A stretch of DNA of 12,453 nt, from NCBI GenBank assembly GCA_003024985.2, contig PXIH01S0044154.1; one strand, 5' to 3'. The first letter of the stretch is position 1. Each line of letters begins with the position of its first letter. Below are positions 1 to 7,896 of this stretch, one piece after another. Position numbers and translations under genes: made by a program. Origin of the DNA: Euperipatoides rowelli (lineage: Eukaryota > Onychophora > Udeonychophora > Euonychophora > Peripatopsidae). The notes below the pieces were generated by a model. That model was not told the DNA's origin, ran no database searches, and saw nothing but the letters and a program-made list of their open reading frames with translations.

Positions 1-839
1 ACTCATGGATTAGAGAGTCCCGGACCTCGGACCAGTGGAATTTTCGAGCCCTGATAATGAATAAATATGACTAGAATGTAGTGTATAACGTAAGATCTTT
101 GGATACTGGAGCATATTTGGTGAATTCTGTTCAACAAGGCTGACGTGAAAATGAAGAATGAGCTCAAGAAACAAATAGTGCTGAACAGAAGTAACCATTA
201 CTGCAGAGTTCAAATGGTAATTCTTAGCCTAGTCATCCTAATAAATGATTTCTATAGTCAATATGTTTGTTTGTTTCTGTAAGTATGTACATGATCGTTC
301 AGCTTATAGCCTACAAAACTCATTAGATAAAGGAAATTATAATGTTAGTGTTTAATATAGTTTATTTTGCTCATTAGTTGATCTCTGAATAGAATAGAGT
401 TCATGAAAGGGGGATGGGCTCTTTGAGGCTATCTAATCTCAACTCAACGATGCTGATGTCTTCTTAAGGTTTCTGACATATATAGGGGATAATAAAATGG
501 CATCCGCGACAGGATTTTTGAATTTTTGGCAATCTTCTGATATTTTATCTAAATTTAATTGTTTATGCATTTGATTATTTAATTTCTTCAAGTTTTAATC
601 TTGGAGTGGCATCCGCAATGTGTTATGGGTAATTTTATTTGAACGTTGCGACTAAATTATTGTAGACCGCCATGTTTGTTTTGATTTAAATTGCAATTCC
701 GTAGTAAATAGGTAGCATGCTTTGATTGCTGGATCGTTCCACACACAGAGTTAGTATTTAATTTTATGGTTCGAGAATGATACATTTTTGTGCTATATAT
801 AAAAAAAAATTATATAAAAAATAAAAAAAATTATTTTTT
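1..839. other. Non-coding AT-rich stretch, no gene recognised
   Basis: No reading frame here resembles a known protein. A short plus-strand frame (124-285) and a tRNA-box-B-like string near position 43 were examined and rejected. The phrase TGGCATCCGC occurs twice (498-507 and 607-616) with no other similarity between the two places. The right end (about 798-840) is a low-complexity A/T run leading into the inverted repeat at 840-902. The stretch could be intron or intergenic. Confidence 0.5.
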
Positions 840-902
840 AATTTTTGACATGATTTGATATTTATTGATAAAAAAAATAAATATCAAATCATGTCAAAAA
901 TT
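840..902. repeat. Perfect 27-bp inverted repeat with 9-nt loop
   Basis: The left arm (840-866) and the right arm (876-902) are exact reverse complements over 27 bp. The arm core is TTTTTGACATGATTTGATAT. The loop at 867-875 is GATAAAAAA. A transcript of either strand would fold into an uninterrupted hairpin. Perfect arms in otherwise decayed surroundings suggest a recent origin (foldback element, MITE remnant or template-switch event) or maintained pairing. No terminal target-site duplication could be assigned because the flanks are A/T homopolymer. Confidence 0.9.
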
Positions 903-1548
903 TGATTCTGATATTTGTATTTTAAAATTTTTTCGAACTATTTGTTGTGTTGTAAAAGGTCCGATTGTGGCGTCTTAAGGTAATGAATACACAGATGAGG
1001 TAAAGGCTTTCAAAGAAGGATGTAGCCTTGTAGAAGTTATTCAGCTTTAAATAGGTGAAACGAAGGGTGATCGCACATTTTTTTGCTTTTGCCATCATTG
1101 GTATAATAAAACAGTGATTTTGACTAATGGTGAGGCATGATTATACGGGAATCCTTCAGGCGATATTTTAGTTAAACAGATTATTGAGCAAAATAATATC
1201 GGATGATATTGTATTTTAAAAATTAAGCAAATGCTGGACGTTTGTGGTAGCAAGTAAGAAGTAAAAATTTTTTTGAAAATGAATTTTTATGTACAGAATG
1301 ACACACGTTTATTCCATGTTTTTACCTTTTACATTGGCCATTAAAGTAGTGGCAATGTGTACGATGGCTGTGAAAAACTTAAAGTAAAAGTTGGATGGTA
1401 TGTTATTAGGGATGAGGATCCTTATGTTGCTAGTTTAGTATTTCGTTAATTTTGCCAAAAGAAAGATTTACTGATGTATGAGCACTTTGTTGAATTTTCG
1501 GCATGGTTTCGAGAGCCGTTGGACTATCTAGAATTGAGCTTATAATTC
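901..1548 (+). pseudogene. Possible decayed coding stretch, family unknown
   Basis: One plus-strand frame reads in protein-like fashion across this stretch with no frameshift needed. It is broken by stops at 976 (TAA), 1051 (TAA), 1138 (TGA), 1204 (TGA), 1255 (TAA), 1345 (TAA) and 1447 (TAA), and ends at 1546. Between stops it contains compositionally normal peptides such as GETKGDRTFFCFCHHWYNK (1057-1113) and KVGWYVIRDEDPYVASLVF (1387-1443). Every internal stop is either TAA or TGA, which is what CAA or CGA gives after C-to-T change, but that is inference. I do not recognise the protein. A stop density somewhat below chance in DNA this AT-rich is the only statistical support, so this may be coincidence. 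If real, it is more likely a dead mobile-element gene than a host gene. Confidence 0.22.
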
Positions 1549-1555
1549 TAGCCTA

Positions 1556-2597
1556 ATATTATACAGAAGTCAATTAGAGTCGTGTTTTATCCTTAGGGAA
1601 CCCGAAATAAATAATAAATAGGTAGTGAAATGGTTGTAAGCTTGTGCGAAGCTGATAAAATAGCTTTGAAATAATTGTTGCATTTAAATTGCAGCACCAT
1701 CTAGGTGTTTCCGTTGTAAAAGTTAAAAAAAATGTTTTTTTAGGTTATAGGCCTACCTGTACTGTTACTGGATTTTGTAGGGTTTGAGAGAATTAATCAA
1801 GGTGTGGTGTATTGTAGTGATGGGGGTGGTTGGCGGTACATTTTCATTATTCTGTCGCGTCTCTTAGTTTGGCTTGCTTTGTGATGTCCACGTAATTTTG
1901 TCCTGCGTTTTTGTCGTATTCGGTGCTGTGTTCTGCATAAAATGGTTTTTAAAGTAAATTTAAGTTGATATACACAGTGTTAGATGTAATTTCGGAGTTT
2001 TTTTTTAAAAAAAAACCAGATTAATTTACCTAGAAGTCTTTAGTTCGTATTCACTCCGGTTATGATATTATTGTCACTATACTCAGGTCATTAGATGGGT
2101 TAGCGTGAAGATATTCCTGTGAACCTTTATGACAACCAAAGAGTAGGTTTTCGTTAATTTTTATGCGCAGTCTCAATAAGGGCCTAGGTGTGGCGATTGT
2201 AATACGTATATTGCAGTTACACAGCGAATATAAAATTTTATTCGTGATAACTGAATTAATTTTGTTTGGTGAGTACATGGCCTGTTTTATCTGTGTGTTC
2301 ATTTATTTAATTGTGGTTACTAGGTTGTTGCTGATTCTGAGTGTATTAGTCCCGGCATGGTAACTAATGTGTATATGTTTTCTCAAGAACCGTGTATCAT
2401 TTATTCATCATTATGATGGGTGATATTCAAAGTATATTTTGTTTACAAGTTTTTTTTTTTTGTAAGCTTGTTTTAGTAGTTATGTGATAATAGTTCAGTT
2501 TTTGTCTAGTTTAAGGGGTTTGTCGAAGTGATATATCGGGTGCAGCCTTTTTAAACGTAGGATGTTTTCTTAAAGTATCTTAAGTTAAAGTTTTTTG
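1556..2597. other. Non-coding stretch, no gene recognised
   Basis: No coding signal is convincing here. Two overlapping open frames of about 70-80 codons on opposite strands (2060-2302 minus, 2163-2363 plus) have no recognisable similarity, and such lengths are expected by chance in AT-rich DNA. The stretch has strong G excess over C on the plus strand (for example 1801-1840). It includes a T9A9 palindrome at 1997-2016 and a T-run near 2450-2461. Confidence 0.5.
1997..2016. repeat. 20-bp perfect palindrome G-T9-A9-C
   Basis: Nine T (1998-2006) are followed directly by nine A (2007-2015), flanked by G and C. The result is a perfect 20-bp palindrome. It is probably a chance or slippage product of A/T tracts. 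Confidence 0.85.

Positions 2598-2625
<28 letters not shown>
2598..2625. repeat. (TA)14 microsatellite
   Basis: Fourteen uninterrupted TA units run immediately upstream of the first recognisable LINE codons at 2633. Such tracts are common LINE insertion sites and common variable loci. Whether this one is the insertion target or arose separately cannot be told from the window. Confidence 0.95.
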
Positions 2626-2629
<4 letters not shown>

Positions 2630-2632
2630 TAG

Positions 2633-3310
2633 GTAAGAGCTAAAGATGGTGAGTTGAAAATAGGTTTTATTAATATGCAAGGGGCTAGAAGGGAAGATAA
2701 ATGGGAGGAGTTGAACACATGTGAAGGGGGTGATAATAAATTTTTGTGTGTAGTGGAAACACTTTTGAGGGGGAAGAAGTCGTTTTTTTAAAGAGGTGAT
2801 ATGGTATGGAAATAATAGAGAGGATAGCCTAGATAAGAATGGGGGCCATATTGGTTTTTGGGTGAGGGTGTTAGAGAAATGTGTAATTAAAGTAAAAAAA
2901 AGGTAAAGATGTGGGATTTATTAGAATTGGGTGATATAAAAAATTGCCTTAGGGATAGTTTTTATGTCAGTGAATGATAAAATTAATTTAGATCGGAATA
3001 GGATGATTTATGGAAGTTTATTAGAGGATGTAAAGTTTAGAGATGATGGTTCTTAAGGTTGTTATTATGGGAGATTTTAATGGGCATATTGAAGAACTTA
3101 AGGGTGAGGATAATGATAATGGAAAATCATTAAAGAAGTTTTGTTTTAGTACAAATTTGGATATAGGACATTTAAGTAATGTTTGTGTAGGTGAAGTCAC
3201 TTGGAATAGGGTGAAATGGAGTAAGGTTTTGGATTATATATTTGGGGCACAGGGAGATGAGGATATGGGATGAGGAAGAAAAAGGGTGTATATATCAGAT
3301 CATAATATAC
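2633..3310 (+). pseudogene. LINE AP-like endonuclease domain, broken
   Basis: In a live element this domain nicks target DNA to prime reverse transcription. Motifs appear in the right order. An N-terminal strand with the metal-site Asn reads KIGFINMQGA (2657-2686, frame 2). The catalytic-Glu segment reads VVETLL (frame 2, ahead of the stop at 2789). After a damaged middle, frame 1 resumes with VVIMGDFNGHIEEL (3058-3099). It then has W..VLDYIFG (about 3217-3246) and, past a TGA stop at 3271, the terminal YISDHNI (3289-3309) holding the catalytic Asp-His pair. At least one frame change and several stops separate the parts. The longest intact piece is 3043-3273. The domain assignment is firm; activity is excluded by the breaks. 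Confidence 0.88.
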
Positions 3311-3859
3311 AGTAATTATGATTGAATTGGGAGGTTATAGGAAAATAGAAAGTTATGAAGGAGGAATGTTAGAAATAAAGGGATGGAATTTAAAGAAGAA
3401 AGGTTTAAATTTATTCAGGAATATAGTGGAATCTAAAATAGGGGAATTGAGTGAGGTGAACTATAATGGGTTAATGGAGTGTATTATGGAAAGGCTGTGA
3501 TTGCTTTGTGTGAAAGTAAGGAAAAATAGGAAAGGGAGGTTATGTTAACGGGGAAAGATATCCAAAGTGTAAAAATGAGATAAAGATTAAAGTGGGGGAA
3601 TATAATAAGGAAATGATACAAATTTATTGATGTAAAAAAGAGAGAGGAGGTAGAGAGGTTGTAAAAAGGTTTTGAATTATGTTAAAATGAGGATGGAGGG
3701 GTGGGAAAGTGTGGATTGGAGGTGATGAAAAGCAGGGGTTGAATGATTATGCAAAAAAATTTACAGGGGAGGAGAGGTGTGTAAGGAAGAAGAAATAATG
3801 TTAAAGAGTATGGAGATGTGGGGGAGTTTATATAAATTAAGAGGGATGTGTTTGACAGG

Positions 3860-5050
3860 GTATTAAACAAAATGAAGGATGGTAAGGTGAGGGGAATTGA
3901 TGGGATAGCAGTTGAAACGTTTGGGGGATAGAGGAAGAGATTATTTAAGAAAAAAAAATGAAATAATTTTGAATGGTGGAAAGGTACCAGAGGAAAGGAA
4001 AGAAACTAGGGTTGGAGTGATTTTTAATGGTAAAGGTAAAGATAAAAGAGATTTGAATAGTTATAGCAATAGCAGTTACGAGTGTAATATAAGGTTTTTA
4101 TTAATATTTTAAAAGAATGGATGGTAGATTGGTTAGAAATAAATGATAAATTGGGGGAGTTACAACATTGATTTAGGAGGGATAGAAATATTAGTGACTT
4201 TATTTTTTGTATCACAGTTAATAGAAAGGAATTTTAATAATAATAGGAGATTGGTTTTGGATATAAAGAAGGTATATGATGTGAATAGGGTAAACTTATG
4301 GAGGATATTAGAGGTATAGGGATGGATGTAAGATGGATAAACATTTTAATAAGAGTATATGAGGATAATAAATTTAGTTTGCAATGGGAAGAAGTTTGGT
4401 TGGAGGAAATGAAATAGAAGGGTTTAAGACAGGGTTGCCCTTTATCATCAATATTATTTTTAATTTATATGGATTAATTTTGTAGGAAGCTTTGGGAATG
4501 GGGAAAGGGGTAAGTTTGAGGGGTGAAAAATGAGGTTGACGATGTATTGTTTGCAGAGTGGAGTTGGGTTTGGAATTTAATAGGGAGAAAACTATAGTGA
4601 TGGCGGTAAATTGTGATGATAAGATAAATTGTAGGTTTGGTGATATAATGTTAAAAGAAGTCAAAATGTATGAATATTTGGATGTGTTGATTAGGGTAGA
4701 AAAGGATTACTTATTAGATTGGTAGGTAAAATTGAGGGTAGGTTACAGAAAAATAAAGGGTGGTAAGGAAGGTGGCTTGTATGAGTTTAAATAGGTAACC
4801 CTTTGGAAGTTGGTTGCAGAATATGGATTAGGAATGTTTTGATAATTAATGGAAAGGGTGTATTGGGAGGGCATAATTTTACGGTGGTAGAGTCTATTCA
4901 GGAGAAATGGGATGGAGTAGAGTGGAGAGTAGGGAGGCTAAGGCCAAATTGAAAAGATTTGGAAGGTTAAAATTGATGAATGATGAGAGGGTATCTAAAT
5001 GGATTTTTAGGGATAATATGATGGGGGTTAAGAAGAGTAAATTGAATAAG
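3860..5050 (+). pseudogene. LINE reverse transcriptase and C-terminal region, broken
   Basis: RT motifs can be followed through frame changes. The entry motif reads MKDGKVRGIDGIAVETF (about 3872-3922). Next come LGDRGRDYL (3921 onward), GVIFNGKGKDKRDLNSY (4014-4064) and LQH-stop-FRRDRNISDF (about 4160-4200). Motif A is LVLDIKKVYDVN (4251-4286, catalytic Asp at 4260). Motif B is GLRQGCPLSS (4421-4450). Motif C is EVDDVLFAE (4532-4558), in place of the usual FADD; the Asp pair is kept but the preceding Ala is Val. About 15-20 residues seem deleted just after motif C, before LGLEFNREKT (4564-4593). Later blocks match the LINE C-terminal region. Stops occur roughly every 10-40 codons. It is old and inactive. 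Confidence 0.9.
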
Positions 5051-5060
5051 AGGGTAGTAG

Positions 5061-5464
5061 GCTACAGTTAGCTAAAAAGGTAACTTTTTAAGTTTATTTA
5101 TAAACTATTACATTTTGGTTATTTAGCTTTTCTTTACGTGTAGATTGAAATAGGCTGTCTTTTTCAAATTGTTATAATGCGTGCTAGTTTTAAGTTTGGT
5201 CCCAATTTTAGACAATTTTTAATTTACTAATTTATTTAAAGTTTTATTGAGTTATGTGAAAGTTGCTTCTACAGATAGAAGACTGCAAATCACTTCTATA
5301 TGAGAACAATTTGAACGCAATTATTTAAAAACTTGAAGAATTTTATATCAGGATAAAAAAAACTGAAATGGATTGATTTAATTAATCACATATGGTAATA
5401 GTTTGTAAGATAACTTTTATTTTAAAAAAACTAGTATACGACTCAGCGAAATCGAAGATAATTT
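5061..5464. other. Non-coding AT-rich stretch
   Basis: This lies between the LINE remnant and the C-rich repeat array. No protein-like frame was found. The plus-strand G excess seen to the left ends here. The last 80 bases (about 5385-5464) may already belong to the repeat that follows, but I cannot set that border from one copy. Confidence 0.5.
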
Positions 5465-5920
5465 TAAACACTCCCATGTTATTTGCTCCCCACCCCCACC
5501 CCATCCCCCCAAAAATCTCCAACCTTAATCCCATATGGACACCTAGGACCTTGACTTTTTACATGCATATTCTAGACCTCTAGGGTAACTCAAATTTTAA
5601 CTTAATTGGTGCATTTTAAAAAAATTCAGATTTTTAGCCCCCCCCCCCCCTAGCACCCACATGTGACCACCTAGGACCTTGACCTTTTATATACATATTA
5701 TCGACCTCTAGTTTAACACCAATTTCAAATTAGAACTTAATCTGAGCATTTTATATTTTTGGGGCTTCCCTAGTACCCTATCTGACCACCTAGGACCTTA
5801 ACCTTTTATATACATATTCTAGATCTCTACGGGAACACCAATTTCAACTTAATTGGACCAACCATTGGGGCGAAAATGCAATTTAAAGAGTTTGGAATGA
5901 CAGACAGACAGACAGAGACA
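5465..5920. repeat. Diverged tandem repeats of about 120 bp ending in an (ACAG)n tail
   Basis: Three diverged units are anchored by the phrase ACCTAGGACCTT, with CCTAGG at 5542, 5670 and 5789 (spacings 128 and 119). Each continues with TTTTAYATRCATATT, then a variant of CTAGACCTCTA, then CAATTTCAACTTAATTGG or a variant. A C-rich block follows (C13 at 5638-5650 after unit 1). A partial unit seems to lie at 5465-5536 with its own C-rich block. The array ends with a unique-looking tail, GGGGCGAAAATGCAATTTAAA, and a tetranucleotide run ACAGACAGACAGACAG (5900-5915). A short-period tail next to a unit array is typical of SINE-like or LINE 3' ends. The repeat could be oriented either way. Confidence 0.85.
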
Positions 5921-6120
5921 ATTTGTTATTTCTATTAGAATATAGTTACTGGATATCAAAGATATTAATAAAATTATTCAAAATTCCAAGATAACAAAAT
6001 TTAAGTGAGTTCCACTGAATCCAAGATTGAAAAAAAATATCTTAGATTATTTTTTTAAATAAGATTTCACTTATCATTTGATTTTGATTATGACTGATAA
6101 TCTTTGTATGTTCCCTCTAG

Positions 6121-6218
6121 CATCATTGGATGTGGACCGCATCACTAGAGAAGTAGACTTCAATGCCCTTCAGGAAAATATTATGGAGGTGACCTTTTGT
6201 AATGTTGATTTAGATACA
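6121..6218 (+). CDS. DZIP1: DZIP1 homologue, exon a
   Basis: The acceptor is TTCCCTCTAG ending at 6120. The open frame continues leftward past it, but those residues do not look like the family, so the exon is started at 6121. Its first two bases complete a split codon (upstream intron phase 1). The donor is taken at 6219 (ACA|GTAGGT) because this keeps phase 0 with the next exon. The alternative donor at 6223 (TAG|GTATAT) would shift the frame. Confidence 0.85.
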
Positions 6219-6895
6219 GTAGGTATATTAACTAATACATTTGAAGTCATATTACTGTTAGGCTACTTGTTTTCTAATGTTAATTTTCCATTTACTAAAG
6301 TTGAAATATCATCAATTCTATTTTTTTCCACCATAATAATTATTGTCTGAAATTAATTCATTGAACATACAGTTTTTTCTAGACTCTACTCATATTTTAG
6401 ATTCAAATGCTTTTACACTACATCCTACCCATATATGTGTTGAATTAGTGTTCCTAACTAAATAAAATCTAGTTACGATCAATGATTCAAAACATAAAGG
6501 TGTACCATGAAGGGGTCACATCGGTAGAGGGCTTACAACAATTTTTAGCAAACCGTACTTCATTAGTTATACTTTTTACTTATTTTTTTTTAATTTATTT
6601 ATCTAATGCAGGAGATTTCTCGAGTGGATTCCACCTTCACTAAACTATTCAAATTATCGCAACTCATCATTGAATATCTTCTGGTAAATATAAATACAGT
6701 ATATCAACAAAATTTATAAAATACTGTAAATTTAGACCATAAGTTAAAAAAAAAAAAAAATTACTGTCAAAAAATTTACAACAATTTTTTTTTTTCAAAC
6801 TAAAGTCGTTCAATTTTTCTAATGTTTAGCATTCTCAAGAATATCTGTCTGAAACTGTTGCACATTTAGATGAAAAACTGAGACAGGCAGTACAG
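6121..6895 (+). CDS. DZIP1: DZIP1/iguana homologue, three internal exons (partial gene)
   Basis: Spliced product of 6121-6218, 6612-6683 and 6830-6895, about 78 codons, covering most of the Dzip-like N-terminal domain. Diagnostic pieces are SLDVDRITREVDFNALQENI and MEVTFCNVD (exon 1), then FTKLFKLSQLIIEYLL (exon 2) and HSQEYLSETVAHLDEKLRQA (exon 3). From memory, vertebrate DZIP1 has the same order: IDVD, LQENIM.ITFC, KL.RLAQ..IEYLL, HSQE.L and a start of coiled coil. Known family role: DZIP1 acts at the mother centriole or basal body and ciliary transition zone, is needed for ciliogenesis and affects Hedgehog signalling. The exon coding the upstream part (the F.FR....DW segment) and all exons for the coiled coils and C2H2 zinc finger are not seen in the window. 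Both internal introns are phase 0. In vertebrate proteins a Cys-x-x-Cys pair follows the ITFC segment; it is absent here. Confidence 0.9.
6612..6683 (+). CDS. DZIP1: DZIP1 homologue, exon b
   Basis: The exon is 24 codons, flanked by acceptor TAATGCAG (ends 6611, after a T-rich tract) and donor CTG|GTAAAT (6684). It reads EISRVDSTFTKLFKLSQLII and then EYLL. The intron before it is 393 bp. Both ends are phase 0. Confidence 0.88.
6830..6895 (+). CDS. DZIP1: DZIP1 homologue, exon c
   Basis: The exon is 22 codons, with acceptor AATGTTTAG (ends 6829) and a strong donor CAG|GTAAGA (6896). It reads HSQEYLSETVAHLDEKLRQA and then VQ, the start of the coiled-coil region. The preceding intron is only 146 bp and holds A15 (6746-6760) and T11 (6785-6795). 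It ends in phase 0; the next family exon was not found in the 5.5 kb to the right. Confidence 0.88.
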
Positions 6896-7289
6896 GTAAG
6901 AAATCCAGGTATTAAAATGCACTAGTAGTGTACGATTTTGATTGTCTGACCTGTGGAAGTTTATTAAAAATCAAGAGGTGATTCCCTCCAGTTCACCTTT
7001 CAATATTTTTTTTTTAAAAAATCACATCAAACTTAGATTAAACTTGGAGATTTAGAGAACTCAAATAAACACTGGATTTCATATTATTGAAATTTTAACT
7101 CTGAATTAGAAATATAAGCTCAAAAAAAACATCAATGCACTTTAATTCTGCTAGTTATTTTACTGCATGTATAAAAATTTTAAAGAAAAAGGTTTTAAAA
7201 GTTACAAATTAGATACATTTCTAAAACGGCTTAATTTAATTAATAAAGATTAGCCGTGGCATACTAATCTAGTTCGAAAGAGATTTATA

Positions 7290-7571
7290 ATGATATTGCA
7301 CTGCAAAGGAGTAGAAAGCATACTCACAGTAATATGTTTGCAGATTATCTTGCAATGTTTACTTGAATATTATTTTTGCTTAGGATATTTATTCTATATA
7401 GGCTACCGTACATTTGAAATGAGTTCTGAAAAACAAAGTTATATTTTAAACATATTTAAAAGTAAAAATAATCCAAATCTAAAATTACGAGTTGATAATA
7501 TTGGCGAACACATGGAAGAAAGAGTTAGGCTAATAACGTTGTTGAACACAGAAAAGACAAAACTAGTTTAA
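7290..7571 (+). CDS. Unidentified open frame, possible terminal exon
   Basis: A 93-codon frame starting ATG at 7290 and ending TAA at 7569-7571. A second ATG at 7419 would give about 50 residues beginning MSSEKQSYILNIFKSKNNPN. The N-terminal half is hydrophobic and Cys-rich (VICLQIILQCLLEYYFCLG); the second half is charged and soluble-looking, ending EKTKLV. I do not recognise it. A splice acceptor at 7345 (TGTTTGCAG) would join it in phase 0 to DZIP1 exon c, and three AATAAA signals follow at 7862-7896. It could therefore be an alternative last exon that truncates DZIP1, a separate small gene, or a chance frame: about one frame of this length is expected by chance in a window of this size and composition. 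Confidence 0.22.
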   Translation: MILHCKGVESILTVICLQIILQCLLEYYFCLGYLFYIGYRTFEMSSEKQSYILNIFKSKNNPNLKLRVDNIGEHMEERVRLITLLNTEKTKLV

Positions 7572-7861
7572 AAGCTCATTTATTTTAGTTTTCTTTTTTA
7601 ATTTAGTATTTAAGCTTGTTTTTACGAATTAAGCTCATTATTTGAACATATTTGACGACCGATTATCTTTTCTATTTGAGATCATTTTAAACCTTAATCC
7701 TTTAAGTGTTCTTTTTTTTTTCACTTAATAATGCTAATGGGCATTGCTGCCTTTCCTCCAAGAGAAACTGTAACTTATAATCATTTTGGAAAAGGGATTC
7801 TTTTCTGCTCATTTGTAAAGGAGGTAGAGTTTTATTTTTGCTGTTTATGAATTGAAGAACT

Positions 7862-7896
7862 AATAAATGTCTTTATTTCAAATGCAAATAAATAAA
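7862..7896 (+). terminator. Cluster of three poly(A) signals
   Basis: AATAAA occurs at 7862-7867, 7887-7892 and 7891-7896, about 290-325 bases after the stop of the open frame at 7290-7571. A short GT/T-rich stretch lies downstream (about 7915-7942). In AT-rich DNA AATAAA is frequent, so this is suggestive only. Confidence 0.25.

Larger units (their letters stand above)
2633..5060 (+). mobile_element. Decayed non-LTR retrotransposon (LINE), endonuclease plus reverse transcriptase
   Basis: The order is that of a LINE ORF2: AP-like endonuclease (2633-3310), linker (3311-3858), reverse transcriptase (3860 to about 4720) and a C-terminal region (to about 5050). It is punctuated by many stops and shifts among all three plus frames, so it makes no protein. 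No ORF1 is visible upstream; the region before 2633 is a microsatellite, so the copy is either 5'-truncated or from a family without ORF1. No poly(A) tail or clear target-site duplication was found. Phrases such as GDFNGHIEEL, the LGDRGRDYL block before the RT core and the C-terminal KRFGRLKLMNDERVSKW (4952-5002) resemble, from memory, a LINE family common in tick genomes. I do not assign a clade. The sense strand is extremely poor in C, with none between 3620 and 3732. Confidence 0.9.

Noticed and set aside
10-60. Box B-like string TTCGAGCCC after GGACCAGTGG, suggesting a tRNA or tRNA-derived SINE
   Set aside because: The box A-like and box B-like strings are only about 10 bases apart instead of 30-40, no cloverleaf can be drawn, and the left part is cut by the window edge.
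124-285. Short plus-strand frame with a Lys-rich start and hydrophobic end (KMKNELKKQIVLNRSNHYC)
   Set aside because: Only about 53 codons, no start or splice support and no recognisable family; expected by chance.
901-1548. Alternative genetic code in which TAA/TGA are sense codons
   Set aside because: The DZIP1 exons and LINE give no support for it, and the stretch is not shown to be a gene at all; ordinary decay explains the stops.
2060-2363. Overlapping frames of about 66-80 codons on opposite strands
   Set aside because: No recognisable similarity, no codon signal and no splice support; this length is expected by chance.
3682-4664. Minus-strand open frames inside the LINE (3682-3870, 4024-4215, 4374-4664)
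   Set aside because: These are shadows of the C-poor plus strand: few C on plus means few G on minus, so TAG and TGA stops become rare there.
5392-5583. Plus-strand Pro/Ile-rich open frame at the C-rich block
   Set aside because: It lies across the repeat array; the Pro-rich part is just the CCCC tracts.
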